Position numbers and translations under genes: made by a program. Below, in pieces: positions 33,831-43,209 of a stretch of 64,000 nt of DNA. The stretch is from NCBI RefSeq assembly GCF_024398015.1, contig NZ_CP073747.1:1064501-1128500 (forward strand). Direction: 5' to 3'. Under the pieces are notes generated by a model. The model was given only the letters and a program-made list of their open reading frames with translations. It had not been told where the DNA came from and searched no databases. Within the stretch, counting starts at the first letter, position 1; each line of letters begins with the position of its first letter. Source of the stretch: Kordiimonas sp. SCSIO 12610 (GTDB taxonomy: Bacteria > Pseudomonadota > Alphaproteobacteria > Sphingomonadales > Kordiimonadaceae).

Positions 33831-35918
33831 ATGGCGACTTTTTTTGGCGGCGATGCTAATGATACTGTATTAGGTACAGCCGATGATGATCTCTTTGATG
33901 GTGGCGGAGGTAACGACTCTCTCACTGGTGGTCCAGGTAATGATACTCTTATCGGTGATGACGGTAATGATACACTAAACGGCGGTGAAGGTAACGATTC
34001 ACTTACTGGTGGTGACGGTACTGATTCAATCACTGGCGACGAAGGCGATGACATTATCGACGGCGGTGCTGGTAATGACGACATCGATGGCGGTGAAGGT
34101 AACGACCAAATCACACTAGGTGGCGGTTCAGATACTGCTAACGGTGGTTTGGGCGACGATAACTTCTTCGCAGGCGGTAACGCAGCGATTGATATCGATG
34201 TTCTTGATGGTGGCGACGGTGCTGACACACTAACATTCGGTAACGGTCTTGATGTTGTGAATGATAATTTCACTCTTTCGGACATCATGGGCGCGGCATT
34301 TAACCTTACTCGCGGCTCTGGTACACAGTACCAAAACACAAACATTGAAACGCTTGTTTTCAACAATATCACTGTTGATCTTACAAGTGGTGACGACCAG
34401 TTGTTCTCAAATGAAGACACAATTGCTCTAACCGATGGTGGTGCTGAGACACAGAATGTCGGTTTGCAGGTTGGTCGTGTTGACCTTGACAACGGCGTAG
34501 CAGCCGATGTTATTGCTGGCGTTACACTCGGTACAACAGCTGGTCAGTTCCGTATTACAGCTGTTAACGGCGTGGACATCGTAGTTGGTGGTGACCCTGT
34601 TCAGGTTGAAAATGGTACAGTTTCCGTAACTATCGGCGGTACCGTAACATTCACACCGAATGCTGACGTTTCCAACAACGTTGCAGATAGTGATGCTGAT
34701 AACCCACTGTCAACGCTTGTATTGACATACTCAAACGGTGAAACTGACCCAGCTCTGCTTCAAACTATCAACCAGACAGTTGTTGTTACAAATACAGCTG
34801 ACAATAACTTCGACTTCGATGGTGAAGACGGTGTTCTTGTAAGTGACGACGACAACGACACAGTTGTTGGTGGCACTGGTAATGACAACCTTTCAACTGG
34901 TGGCGGCGTTGACGAAGTGACCGGTGGTGAAGGTAACGATACAGTACGTGCTGGCGACGGTAACGACACTGTAGACGGCAACGAAGGTAATGATAACCTT
35001 CAGGGTGAAGCAGGCGACGATACTCTAAACGGTAACGAAGGCAATGACTTCATTACTGGTGGTGCTGGTGCAGATGAAATCAACGGCGGTGACGGCGATG
35101 ATCAAATCTTTGCTGGTCAAACTGGTGTTGACGGCGACGGTGATCCGATTTCGTCTGGTAATGACACATTCAACGGTGATGCAGGTAACGATACTGTATT
35201 CGCTGGTGACGGTGACGATACTGTAGACGGTGGTGCTGACGATGATGTTGTTGGTGGCGGCGTTGGCGACGACTCAGTTGTTGGCGGTACTGGTAACGAC
35301 AACGTATTCGGTGGTGCTGGTGATGATACACTAGAAGGTGGCGACGATAACGACACTATCTTCGGTGGTGCTGAAACTGATCCTGCTGCTACTTCTGCTG
35401 ACTCTATCGATGCAGGTGCAGGTAACGACCAAGTATTCGCTGGTCAAGGTAACGACACAGTTGATGGTGGTGCTGGTAACGACGAATTGTTCTCAGGCGC
35501 TGGTGTTGACTTCGTAGAAGGTGGTGCAGGTTCTGACACAATCTTCGGCGGTGCTGGTAACGATGTATTCTATGGTGGTGCTCTTGGTGCAGCTGACACA
35601 GATGCAGATACTTTTGCATTCTTCAGCGGCAACGGCACAGACAGCATTGTAGACTTTGATGTTGCAAATGATATTCTTGACCTCAGCGGTTTCGATACAC
35701 CATTTGCTAACCTACAAGAGCTTGTAGAGAACGCAGTTGCAGCAACGCGTGATGTTGACCTTAACGGTAACGGCATGATCGACGCTGGTGAAGAAAACCA
35801 GGTTGGTTTGTTGATTACTAACGGCGACGACCAGATCTTCCTCATCGGTATTGACGAAGCTGATCTTTCTGTTGATAACTTCATCTTTACAGCACCTGCT
35901 GCTGACCCAATGATGTAA
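33831..35918 (+). CDS. RTX (hemolysin-type calcium-binding repeat) secreted protein
   Basis: A 695-aa type I secretion substrate without an N-terminal signal peptide. Two blocks of G-G-x-G-x-D-x-h nonapeptides (about residues 22-115 and 345-575) would form calcium-dependent β-rolls. Between them lies a β-rich region (about 165-340) containing VENGTVSVTIGGTVTFTPNADV, similar to cadherin/VCBS-like modules. No protease, lipase or pore-forming motif is seen, so a structural or adhesive role is likely. The C-terminal 100 residues hold the secretion region, ending ADLSVDNFIF and a short tail. The protein is strongly acidic and lacks Cys. The gene has a GGAGGA ribosome site and its own terminator, and stands directly before its transporter genes. 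This layout resembles type I-exported S-layer proteins such as Caulobacter RsaA. Confidence 0.92.
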   Translation: MATFFGGDANDTVLGTADDDLFDGGGGNDSLTGGPGNDTLIGDDGNDTLNGGEGNDSLTGGDGTDSITGDEGDDIIDGGAGNDDIDGGEGNDQITLGGGSDTANGGLGDDNFFAGGNAAIDIDVLDGGDGADTLTFGNGLDVVNDNFTLSDIMGAAFNLTRGSGTQYQNTNIETLVFNNITVDLTSGDDQLFSNEDTIALTDGGAETQNVGLQVGRVDLDNGVAADVIAGVTLGTTAGQFRITAVNGVDIVVGGDPVQVENGTVSVTIGGTVTFTPNADVSNNVADSDADNPLSTLVLTYSNGETDPALLQTINQTVVVTNTADNNFDFDGEDGVLVSDDDNDTVVGGTGNDNLSTGGGVDEVTGGEGNDTVRAGDGNDTVDGNEGNDNLQGEAGDDTLNGNEGNDFITGGAGADEINGGDGDDQIFAGQTGVDGDGDPISSGNDTFNGDAGNDTVFAGDGDDTVDGGADDDVVGGGVGDDSVVGGTGNDNVFGGAGDDTLEGGDDNDTIFGGAETDPAATSADSIDAGAGNDQVFAGQGNDTVDGGAGNDELFSGAGVDFVEGGAGSDTIFGGAGNDVFYGGALGAADTDADTFAFFSGNGTDSIVDFDVANDILDLSGFDTPFANLQELVENAVAATRDVDLNGNGMIDAGEENQVGLLITNGDDQIFLIGIDEADLSVDNFIFTAPAADPMM

Positions 35919-35939
35919 GATTGATACATATAAATTAGG

Positions 35940-35967
35940 AAGGGAGGCATTTTGCCTCCCTTTTTTT
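35940..35967 (+). terminator. Rho-independent terminator after the RTX gene
   Basis: Stem AAGGGAGGC/GCCTCCCTT with a 5-base loop, running into seven T. It lies 22 bases after the stop and uncouples the abundant RTX message from the transporter genes. Confidence 0.92.
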
Positions 35968-36168
35968 ATTCTTTTAACATGACTGGTATATTCAAACTCC
36001 ATTCATTTTAGTGTCTGTAAAACGCCACTATGCTGATCCATGTAGAAATATTGGATTATGTTTTGCGGTCATGGGTTTCTCATGTCATAAAGACGCATAT
36101 TTACAAACTTCGATATTGTTTGATTTGAAAATCATAAGTACTTTTATTGATTGGGAAACAGAGCGGCT

Positions 36169-37986
36169 ATGTCACTGGTTAAAAATTATCAAGACGAACT
36201 GGAAGTCTTAAAGAAATCACTACTCAGGGCTGGTGGATATGCATTTCTTTCAAGTCTTTGCCTCCTTGTTGTGCCCATGTATCTATTCATGATCTATGAC
36301 AGGGTCTTGTTTTCACAGAGTGTTCCAACCTTAATTTCGCTTTCTTTCATTGCGTTTGTGATTTTGGTGTCATACGGTGTTCTAGATACAGCAAAACTTT
36401 ATTTGCTTGCCAAGGCGGGGGTGGAATTTGACAATAAATTCTCGGGCCCATTGCTAGCGGGTGAACTTGGGCGGCAGAATGACGCCAGCCCACAGAGTAT
36501 TAAAGATCTTACTCTTATTCGTCAGACACTTGCTACACCTTCGTTTGCGGCGATATTTGATTTGCCGGTTATGCCACTCTATTTTCTGATTGTTTTTTTG
36601 ATTAACTTTTGGCTTGGCGTTGTTGTTGTCGTAGGAGCGGCTCTTTTGTTTGGTCTGACATTATTGTCTGAACGCTTGAATGGCCCACTTACTCAAGAAG
36701 CTACTAAGTCAGGTATGGTATCTTCGCGTTCCATGGAAATGCATTTTGCTCAGCAAGAAATCATTCGAGCGCAAGGTTTGTACCGCGAAGCTGTGAATGA
36801 TTGGGGTAGGTATCAAAGTAAGTTTTTGTCACAGTTTGTGACTTCGTTTACGAGGCAGGCTGCATTCACATCAGTTTCCAAGTCCACTCGACAGCTCATT
36901 CAAATATCGTTGATTGGCGTTGGCGCCTATCTGGTCCTAAACCCTGATTACGGTGTAAACCCGGGGGTCATTTTCGCGACCTCTGTTGTAGGTTCACGGG
37001 CGCTTGCCCCTATTGAAGCAATTGTAGGTGGTTGGCGTAACCTTAAGCAAGCGAACGAGGCACGAAAGCGCCTTATGGTCCGTCTCGAAGACATTACAAT
37101 TCCTGATAAAAAGACGCCGCTTCCAGCGCCGAAAGGGCAGATATCCCTTGAGCGCGTAATCTATGTACCGCGCCCGGGTACCCCTCCAATCCTGAAAGGA
37201 ATCACAGGAAATATAGCAGCGGGGGACAGTGTCGCCATTATTGGCCCGTCTGGTGCAGGTAAGTCAACGCTTGCTCGAATATTGGTTGGATACCTCGAAC
37301 CATCAGCAGGTAGTGTAAGGCTCGATGGTCAAACCCTCAAAGCCTGGGACCCGGTAGCTCGTGGCCTACATGTTGGGTATATGCCGCAACAGGTTAGTTT
37401 TTTTGAAGCTACAATTGGCGAAAATATTGCCCGTTTGCGTCGACAGGATCCAGCGGAATTGGCAGTTCAGGCTGCACAACTTGTCGGGGTACATGACCTC
37501 ATAATGCAATTTCCGCAAGGGTATGATACACTTATATCTCGCGGGTATTTTTACCCCTCCGGCGGCCAAAGTCAGTTGCTCGGGCTAGCACGCGCTTTTT
37601 ATGGCAATCCATCAGTTGTTGTTCTTGATGAACCAAACGCCGCGTTGGACCAATTAGGTGAACAGATTTTTCATCGAACTCTTGCAATCGCCAAGAAAAA
37701 GAAAATAACAACAATTGTTGTCACACAGCGACCGACGGTTCTTCAGTTCGTTGATAAAGTGATGATATTGAAAGACGGTGTGATTGATGCATTTGGCCCT
37801 AAAGATGAGGTTATGAAAAGCAACCGCGTACGAGCTGTTAGTAGTAAGTCAAACGCAAGGTCAAAGGCGCCAGCTGAGCAGTCATCACAAGATAATACTC
37901 AAAATCCAAATGCAGTGTCACAAGATAGTAAGTCGGAAAGTGACTCCATTCAGGCGAAAAAGCCACAAAATGGTTCGGAGGGTTAA
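36169..37986 (+). CDS. Type I secretion system permease/ATPase
   Basis: Inner-membrane ABC transporter of the PrtD/RsaD class that exports RTX proteins. About 605 aa. The membrane domain (about 20-300) starts LLRAGGYAFLSSLCLLVVPMYLFMIYDRVL, the MxxxYDRVL motif of these exporters. The ATPase domain has Walker A G-P-S-G-A-G-K-S-T at residues 359-367, signature Y-P-S-G-G-Q-S-Q, Walker B SVVVLDEPNAALD and a switch-region TQRP where His is more common. A hydrophilic C-terminal tail of about 50 residues is rich in Ser/Lys/Gln. ATG 36169 is preferred over TTG 36151. There is no N-terminal C39 peptidase domain, as expected for an RTX exporter. One base separates its stop from the next ATG. Confidence 0.95.
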   Translation: MSLVKNYQDELEVLKKSLLRAGGYAFLSSLCLLVVPMYLFMIYDRVLFSQSVPTLISLSFIAFVILVSYGVLDTAKLYLLAKAGVEFDNKFSGPLLAGELGRQNDASPQSIKDLTLIRQTLATPSFAAIFDLPVMPLYFLIVFLINFWLGVVVVVGAALLFGLTLLSERLNGPLTQEATKSGMVSSRSMEMHFAQQEIIRAQGLYREAVNDWGRYQSKFLSQFVTSFTRQAAFTSVSKSTRQLIQISLIGVGAYLVLNPDYGVNPGVIFATSVVGSRALAPIEAIVGGWRNLKQANEARKRLMVRLEDITIPDKKTPLPAPKGQISLERVIYVPRPGTPPILKGITGNIAAGDSVAIIGPSGAGKSTLARILVGYLEPSAGSVRLDGQTLKAWDPVARGLHVGYMPQQVSFFEATIGENIARLRRQDPAELAVQAAQLVGVHDLIMQFPQGYDTLISRGYFYPSGGQSQLLGLARAFYGNPSVVVLDEPNAALDQLGEQIFHRTLAIAKKKKITTIVVTQRPTVLQFVDKVMILKDGVIDAFGPKDEVMKSNRVRAVSSKSNARSKAPAEQSSQDNTQNPNAVSQDSKSESDSIQAKKPQNGSEG

Positions 37987-39366
37987 ATGACTTCACAGGA
38001 CTCAAAACCGGTCGCGGTTGTAGGTAATAATTTACCTTCAAAACTAGAAGATACTTTTGATCCCGCCTCCTTACAAGACTGGCATAAGACGGTTGAAACA
38101 GATCAAAAACTTCTGATGAAGATTGCCTTGTTTGTTCTTATTGGAATTTTTGGTATCGGCGGAATATGGTCTGCGGTAGCACCGATTGGCCAAGCCGTCA
38201 TTGCGAGTGGCCGTATTGTGGCTGAAGGGCGCAACCGTGTGATCCAGCACCTTGAAGGCGGGATCATTGACGAAATTTATGTTCGTGAAGGCGACCAGGT
38301 TAAAAAGGGGGACCCGCTTGCGCTGTTGGATGCAACGCAAACCGGAGCCCAGCTTGAAAACTTTAAGATCCAACGCGCTATTTTGCTGGTGCAGCTTGCC
38401 CGCCGCCGCGCCGAAGTTAGCAATAGCGAAACCATTGAATTTCCGACGAATTTTGAGAAAGACGTATTAACTCATCCAAAAGTTCAGGAAACAATTCAAA
38501 ACCAACAAACTGAATTTAATGCTTTGCGCGCAGTTGGTGAAGCTGAAGTTGTTCTATTGAATTCGAATATTGCCGCAGAAGAAGCAGATTTGGAAAGCAA
38601 TGCCGTAACCCTTGCTTCATTTCAAAAACAGCTTGCGTTCGCTCGTGAGGAACTCTCCGGTATTCAAGAGCTTTACGAGAAAGGGTATGCGCCTAAATCC
38701 GATCTGTTGCGACTTCAAAGGCAAGAAGAGGACATTAAGAGACGGATTGAGGAAGTTGAATTTATTAATGAACGCACACGTCAAGCCATCATTGGTTTTC
38801 AAAATCAGATCAAACAGGTTGGTTTGAATTATAACCGTGATGCCGCTGCGCAAATTGTTGATTTGCAAGTTACATTAAATGAGACAGAGCAAAATATTAC
38901 ACGCCTGGAAGATATTGCAACGCGCGGCCTTATTACGGCCCCCGTTGACGGAACGGTATTTGGTATTGCGACAACAACATTAGGTGCGGTTCTGCGACCG
39001 GGTGATACTCTATTTGAAATGTTCCCAGATGGTGAAGGTCTAAGGATTGAAGCTCGGGTTCAAATCAAGGATATCGAACTTGTGAGTGAAGGGCAGGATG
39101 CTGATATTGTTTTCCCTTCAAATCGGGGCCAGGCAGACGCACCGGTTAAAGGCAAAGTGACCTACCTTTCTAGAACATCTGTCGTAACCGAACAGAATCC
39201 AGAAGGCTTCTATATAGCCCATGTTTCCCTCGACCTCAGTGATGTGGATCAATTAATCCTTCCAGGCAACTCGGCCGAAGTTTACTTGAAGACCGAAGAG
39301 CGGACATTTCTGCAAATCGTTACAGAGCCAATTTCCCGTTTTGCCTTTAAAGCGTTTAAAGGCTAA
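37987..39366 (+). CDS. HlyD-family type I secretion membrane fusion protein
   Basis: Periplasmic adaptor that connects the ABC transporter to a TolC-type outer-membrane channel. The 459-aa protein has a cytoplasmic N-terminus, one membrane segment at about 43-63 (LMKIALFVLIGIFGIGGIWSAVAPIG), the first lipoyl half G-R-N-R-V-I-Q-H-L-E-G-G-I-I-D-E-I-Y-V-R-E-G-D, a long coiled-coil hairpin (about 110-310), then the second lipoyl half ITAPVDGTVFGIATTTLGAVLRPGD and a β-barrel domain. No TolC homologue lies in the window, so the outer-membrane partner is encoded elsewhere. Confidence 0.95.
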   Translation: MTSQDSKPVAVVGNNLPSKLEDTFDPASLQDWHKTVETDQKLLMKIALFVLIGIFGIGGIWSAVAPIGQAVIASGRIVAEGRNRVIQHLEGGIIDEIYVREGDQVKKGDPLALLDATQTGAQLENFKIQRAILLVQLARRRAEVSNSETIEFPTNFEKDVLTHPKVQETIQNQQTEFNALRAVGEAEVVLLNSNIAAEEADLESNAVTLASFQKQLAFAREELSGIQELYEKGYAPKSDLLRLQRQEEDIKRRIEEVEFINERTRQAIIGFQNQIKQVGLNYNRDAAAQIVDLQVTLNETEQNITRLEDIATRGLITAPVDGTVFGIATTTLGAVLRPGDTLFEMFPDGEGLRIEARVQIKDIELVSEGQDADIVFPSNRGQADAPVKGKVTYLSRTSVVTEQNPEGFYIAHVSLDLSDVDQLILPGNSAEVYLKTEERTFLQIVTEPISRFAFKAFKG

Positions 39367-39413
39367 TGTGGGGTTTGTGATTAGTTAAGTCATTCCTTGA
39401 TAAGGTTTATTGC

Positions 39414-41093
39414 ATGTCTGATGGGGGCACTATTAAGTATTCTGAACACTCAACGCCGTCTATTACTCAGGCGGCGTTTCAAAGCCTGTATGGCTCCGAT
39501 TTTGCTGTCATTACTGAGGCCAGATTTGCGAAACAGGTGAACGGGTCTCCGCTTCGTTTTGCCGATATTATTGTCCTCAATTCTGATGGGCTTTTGGTGT
39601 CCTACGATGAATTTAACGGGGCACAGTTTTCACCAATTAAGTCGATGGTAGGCAGCCCTGTTGGCCTTCGGGTTTTTGTTTCAGAAAACCGGAATAAAGC
39701 ACAGATCAAAACGATCTCGGATTATTGCCACGGACAGGATCTGCTGGGACCGCCGTATCATGTTGATAAACTTGGCCTTTTCGGACGCAAGTTAGAGCGT
39801 AAATTATTGAAATGCTTTGTTAAATTTTACCGAGAGATCAAGTGCGATAATACTGAAGCGCGCCATGCGCTCGCAACCTTACGATTAGACTATGAAAAAT
39901 CACAGCGTAAGTTGGACAAGGCAGTACGTCTTGCCGAAGGGCTCGGTTATAGCGGCTATTCACTTGCCTATGAAGTGCCTGTTGGTAAACGAACAATCGG
40001 CCCAGATGCGGATTTGAATGTTGGGTGTGTGTCCCAGCATCTTCCTGTTGATTTAGCAGGCCTGTATGGTGTTGAACTTTATGTGGTCAATCCAAAGGAT
40101 GTTGGTAGACTTGAGATTACAGTCTTGAGGACAGCCGATAGCCTGTTCGCTAGTCATTTTATCGTAGACGGTAAAGACCTGATACACGGTTGGAACCTGT
40201 TTGAACTTGATTATGTGCGTGATGACCTAGTCGGTGAAGCGAGATTAGAAATTCACTGGCATGACTGTGATGATAAAACCAATTTACTTGCGTTATCGGA
40301 TAAAAAAGCAACCCGTTTTGGTATCAATTCGAAAGCCTCTGATCTGGATGTGACTGATACTTTGTCGCTCAGGCTTTGGCAGGGATTAACGCAAGCGAGC
40401 AACGGCACAGAGACTGCAAAAGTTTCGGATGTACCGCAACTTCAGTTAGCGAGTATTGAAGCGCCCGTTCAGCATACAACTACTGCTAAAAATACGATGC
40501 AAGTCTACAAGTTTCCAGAAGTGGCATCGCGTATCGGTTTCGTTCATGGTGAAGAAAAACACCAGAAACTATTCTATGACCTGGATTTCTGGCCTCTCAT
40601 GTTAAGTGAAGATTTAGGATACATGCAGACGCACCCGCTTACAGATGAGCTATCAGGTGCTATCATGTATTCCGGGGTTCCTGAAAGTGCTAAAACTATT
40701 CGTGCTAAAGTTCGAACGGCACATGAGGCAGCGCCTGAATTACTCTATATTCTTGCGCGTGTGCCCAGTGAGCTTTCAAGCGATATTGGTCTAATCAAGG
40801 AAGTGCTGGCCCATGCGGGTAATGTTGATAATGCAGGAATGGCTAAAGGGTATCATGAAGCATCTGGTATTGTCTGGTCTTCATTAATGTTACCTGCGGA
40901 TAAACCTGGGTTGCTTCAACTTGATTTCGATGAGAAAACAAAAGGCGCAGGCGATTTGTTATTTGCGACAATGCCTAAGGACGGTGATGTTTCGTGGGGC
41001 TGGTGCCGTTGGTATTCTCTGTATGTTGACGCTGAAATTCAAAGCCCAACGCCATCAAAAATGGCTGACGCTGCGGATGATGAAGCCAAGTAA
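39414..41093 (+). CDS. Unrecognised 559-aa protein of a glycan/secretion cluster
   Basis: I do not recognise a family with confidence; the C-terminal half (about 365-545, starting VYKFPEVASRIGFVHGEE) weakly recalls DUF6212-type proteins of alphaproteobacterial polysaccharide loci. A helical segment (about 135-185, REIKCDNTEARHALATLRLDYEKSQRKLDKAVRLAE) separates an N-terminal α/β part from two β-rich modules, one with LYGVELYVVNPKDVGRLEITVLR, the other with GLLQLDFDEKTKGAGDLLFATMP. There is no signal peptide or membrane segment. It follows the membrane fusion protein by 47 bases and its stop adjoins the start of the next gene (TAA then ATG), so all three genes to 43899 probably form one transcript with the secretion genes. 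Confidence 0.6.
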   Translation: MSDGGTIKYSEHSTPSITQAAFQSLYGSDFAVITEARFAKQVNGSPLRFADIIVLNSDGLLVSYDEFNGAQFSPIKSMVGSPVGLRVFVSENRNKAQIKTISDYCHGQDLLGPPYHVDKLGLFGRKLERKLLKCFVKFYREIKCDNTEARHALATLRLDYEKSQRKLDKAVRLAEGLGYSGYSLAYEVPVGKRTIGPDADLNVGCVSQHLPVDLAGLYGVELYVVNPKDVGRLEITVLRTADSLFASHFIVDGKDLIHGWNLFELDYVRDDLVGEARLEIHWHDCDDKTNLLALSDKKATRFGINSKASDLDVTDTLSLRLWQGLTQASNGTETAKVSDVPQLQLASIEAPVQHTTTAKNTMQVYKFPEVASRIGFVHGEEKHQKLFYDLDFWPLMLSEDLGYMQTHPLTDELSGAIMYSGVPESAKTIRAKVRTAHEAAPELLYILARVPSELSSDIGLIKEVLAHAGNVDNAGMAKGYHEASGIVWSSLMLPADKPGLLQLDFDEKTKGAGDLLFATMPKDGDVSWGWCRWYSLYVDAEIQSPTPSKMADAADDEAK

Positions 41094-43196
41094 ATGAACA
41101 CTGTAATTCCCAAACAAAACTATGTCAGTATTCCCGTAGAGGATGCAAACATTGGAAAACGCCCAATGGGGGTCGTTATCCCGGGTTTTGGGCATCCAAA
41201 GTTTTTGGCTGAAGCTATTATCTCCGCCTGTACGCAGGAAATTGACTGTCCTGTTTATGTGGTTGTGGTGGATGATGGCTGTAAATTCCCGGAAACAGGT
41301 AAAACCGTTCGCGATCTCATGAGTGTATACCCCGATACGCTTTATTATTTTCGTCAGAAAAATACCCGATTGCCAGGGGCGCGAAACGCAGGCGTGCGGT
41401 TCCTGCTTAATCTGGATGAAACTATCGAGTCTATTTATTTTCTTGATGCGGATAACCGCTTGGCGCCCTATTCACTAAGCAGTTTTCGAAACGCTCTAGG
41501 CGACGATCCATCGGTTGGGTGGGCTTATCCGGATATTGGTTTCTTTGGGCTAAGCTGGGGCGTGCATGGGTATGATGTCCGTGAAACTGCGCCGGACTAT
41601 TCCATTTTCAAACATCTTGTTGCAAATATATCGGAAGCAGGATCGCTCGTGCGAACCAGTATGTTTGAAAAAGGTGTGTATTTTGATGAAGATATGCGAA
41701 GCGGGTTTGAGGATTGGGATTTTTGGCTCACGGCTATTTCTGCGGGATTTAAAGGTGTTCGGGCGAACTTTTCTGGTTTCCTTTATAGACGCCGGCCTGA
41801 AAGCATGCTTGCGGAAGCCCGGCGTGAGGCCGATGCCCTGTTGGGGCGGATTAAAAACAAACACAGCAAACTTTTTTCCTCGAGCTACATTGCAGAGCGT
41901 GAACACATAGAGGCTCCGGCGTTCGCTGTAATTATGACAGATAAGGACGAGGTTTGTCTGTTTTCTGACCCTCTGGCGCCTGCGCGAACAGTCAGCTATG
42001 CCCAATTTGACAGCATGGTCACAAACTGGCTCGTAAACGCGAAAGAATATTTTTTCCCGCAGTTTGTATTAGCCATGAGCGAGGCTGCGTGGAATACGCT
42101 TCAAGCTCATCAATATATATTACGGTCGCTTTTTTGGCGGATACGAAGCAATGCGGATGGATTTGAATATTACCGGATTGCAGATGGACTATATTTTGAT
42201 ATCAGCTTTGGTCTTTCCTCTGTGGATGTACAGCGCGAAGCTGATTTTGCATGTATTTCAGCGTCTGTACTTAGGTCCTTAATGATGGCCGACATTGAGA
42301 CAGAGCGCAAAGTCATCGGCAAGCCAAGGCGAAATCTCGTCTCCATCCCACAGCTTGTCGTGAATTTGGATGATGTTAGAAACGGTGAAGCACCAGAGTA
42401 TCCAGCGAATTTTGTATCCGTCAAAGAAAAAGAGTTACGGAATGGAATTTTGGATTTGGTTGCTCGCCACCGTGGCTTTGAAAAGCCACTAGGGCATGCT
42501 GATAGACGCTTTGCCGGGCCTGCTGCTCCTGCCGTTCGTAAGCAACTTATGCCGATAAAGTTTGGTGAGGACATCAGTTACCAACCGTATTTGTGTGCAA
42601 GCGTTCAAAGCAAAAGACTGTTTATTGCTGTGCATGCAAACAGTCTTTTGAAGGATCAATACAAAGCACTGTTGAAACTATTGGACAAAAGCTCAGATAA
42701 TTTTGATGAGGTGATGGTCGGGCTTGACCATGAAGAAACAATTGATTTGAAAGCGTGCAATATTCCAATTGGGGACTATCCGCAAATTACGGATATTTAT
42801 ACCCATAGAATTACCAATGTTGCTGAGGAATATCGTGCCTATTTGGAGCGGAAGATCAAACTTTATTTCCAACACGGTGATATCTATGAAAGTAGCCTCG
42901 TTATGCGTAACGCGGGCGCGGTGATCATGCTTGGCGATACTGCTTTCCTCGAGGTTCACGGCGAAGCCCGCAAAAACGGCGCCGTTGGATATCTTTGGTT
43001 GGAGCCCGAGTTTTTTGAAAACGACGAGGCTTTGTTGTATGCACTTCATAAAGCACTTGCGTTTGAACATGCCCTTCAGGCGATTATTTCCGATGACCAT
43101 GATATCAAAGCGAGACTGAGCGCTTACGGCGTCCCTTCAGACAAAATAATAACGACGCATGATATGTTTTTAGATGTCTTTGCCGCCGACGCGTGA
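41094..43196 (+). CDS. Large protein with an N-terminal family 2 glycosyltransferase domain
   Basis: 700 aa. Residues 25-265 are a GT2 domain: MGVVIPGFGHPKFLAEAIISACTQ, V-V-V-V-D-D-G-C, LPGARNAGVRFLL, IYFLDADNRL (the D-x-D site) and G-F-E-D-W-D-F-W-L, typical of GT2 enzymes that read the acceptor side. The remaining 435 residues have no recognised family; they include a mixed α/β stretch around 290-400 and a β-rich end. The start codon follows directly on the stop of the 39414 gene. Probably adds a sugar to the glycan or protein handled by this operon; substrates unknown. Confidence 0.75.
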   Translation: MNTVIPKQNYVSIPVEDANIGKRPMGVVIPGFGHPKFLAEAIISACTQEIDCPVYVVVVDDGCKFPETGKTVRDLMSVYPDTLYYFRQKNTRLPGARNAGVRFLLNLDETIESIYFLDADNRLAPYSLSSFRNALGDDPSVGWAYPDIGFFGLSWGVHGYDVRETAPDYSIFKHLVANISEAGSLVRTSMFEKGVYFDEDMRSGFEDWDFWLTAISAGFKGVRANFSGFLYRRRPESMLAEARREADALLGRIKNKHSKLFSSSYIAEREHIEAPAFAVIMTDKDEVCLFSDPLAPARTVSYAQFDSMVTNWLVNAKEYFFPQFVLAMSEAAWNTLQAHQYILRSLFWRIRSNADGFEYYRIADGLYFDISFGLSSVDVQREADFACISASVLRSLMMADIETERKVIGKPRRNLVSIPQLVVNLDDVRNGEAPEYPANFVSVKEKELRNGILDLVARHRGFEKPLGHADRRFAGPAAPAVRKQLMPIKFGEDISYQPYLCASVQSKRLFIAVHANSLLKDQYKALLKLLDKSSDNFDEVMVGLDHEETIDLKACNIPIGDYPQITDIYTHRITNVAEEYRAYLERKIKLYFQHGDIYESSLVMRNAGAVIMLGDTAFLEVHGEARKNGAVGYLWLEPEFFENDEALLYALHKALAFEHALQAIISDDHDIKARLSAYGVPSDKIITTHDMFLDVFAADA

Positions 43197-43209
43197 ATGA
43201 GAGAGAAAC

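Noticed and set aside
33890-34120. Short tandem DNA repeats that could suggest a CRISPR array
   Set aside because: The periodicity of about 27 bases is coding (nonapeptide repeats) with no unique spacers between identical repeats.
33791-34492. Minus-strand ORF of 233 codons rich in Pro and Ser, opposite the RTX gene
   Set aside because: It is the antisense image of Gly-Asp-rich RTX repeats; GGT/GAC codons read backwards give Pro, Ser and Val runs. No ribosome site and no independent family signal.
36011-36211. Plus-strand ORF of 66 codons between the RTX terminator and the ABC exporter
   Set aside because: It overlaps the exporter start out of frame, has no ribosome site and no recognisable domain; kept as intergenic sequence.
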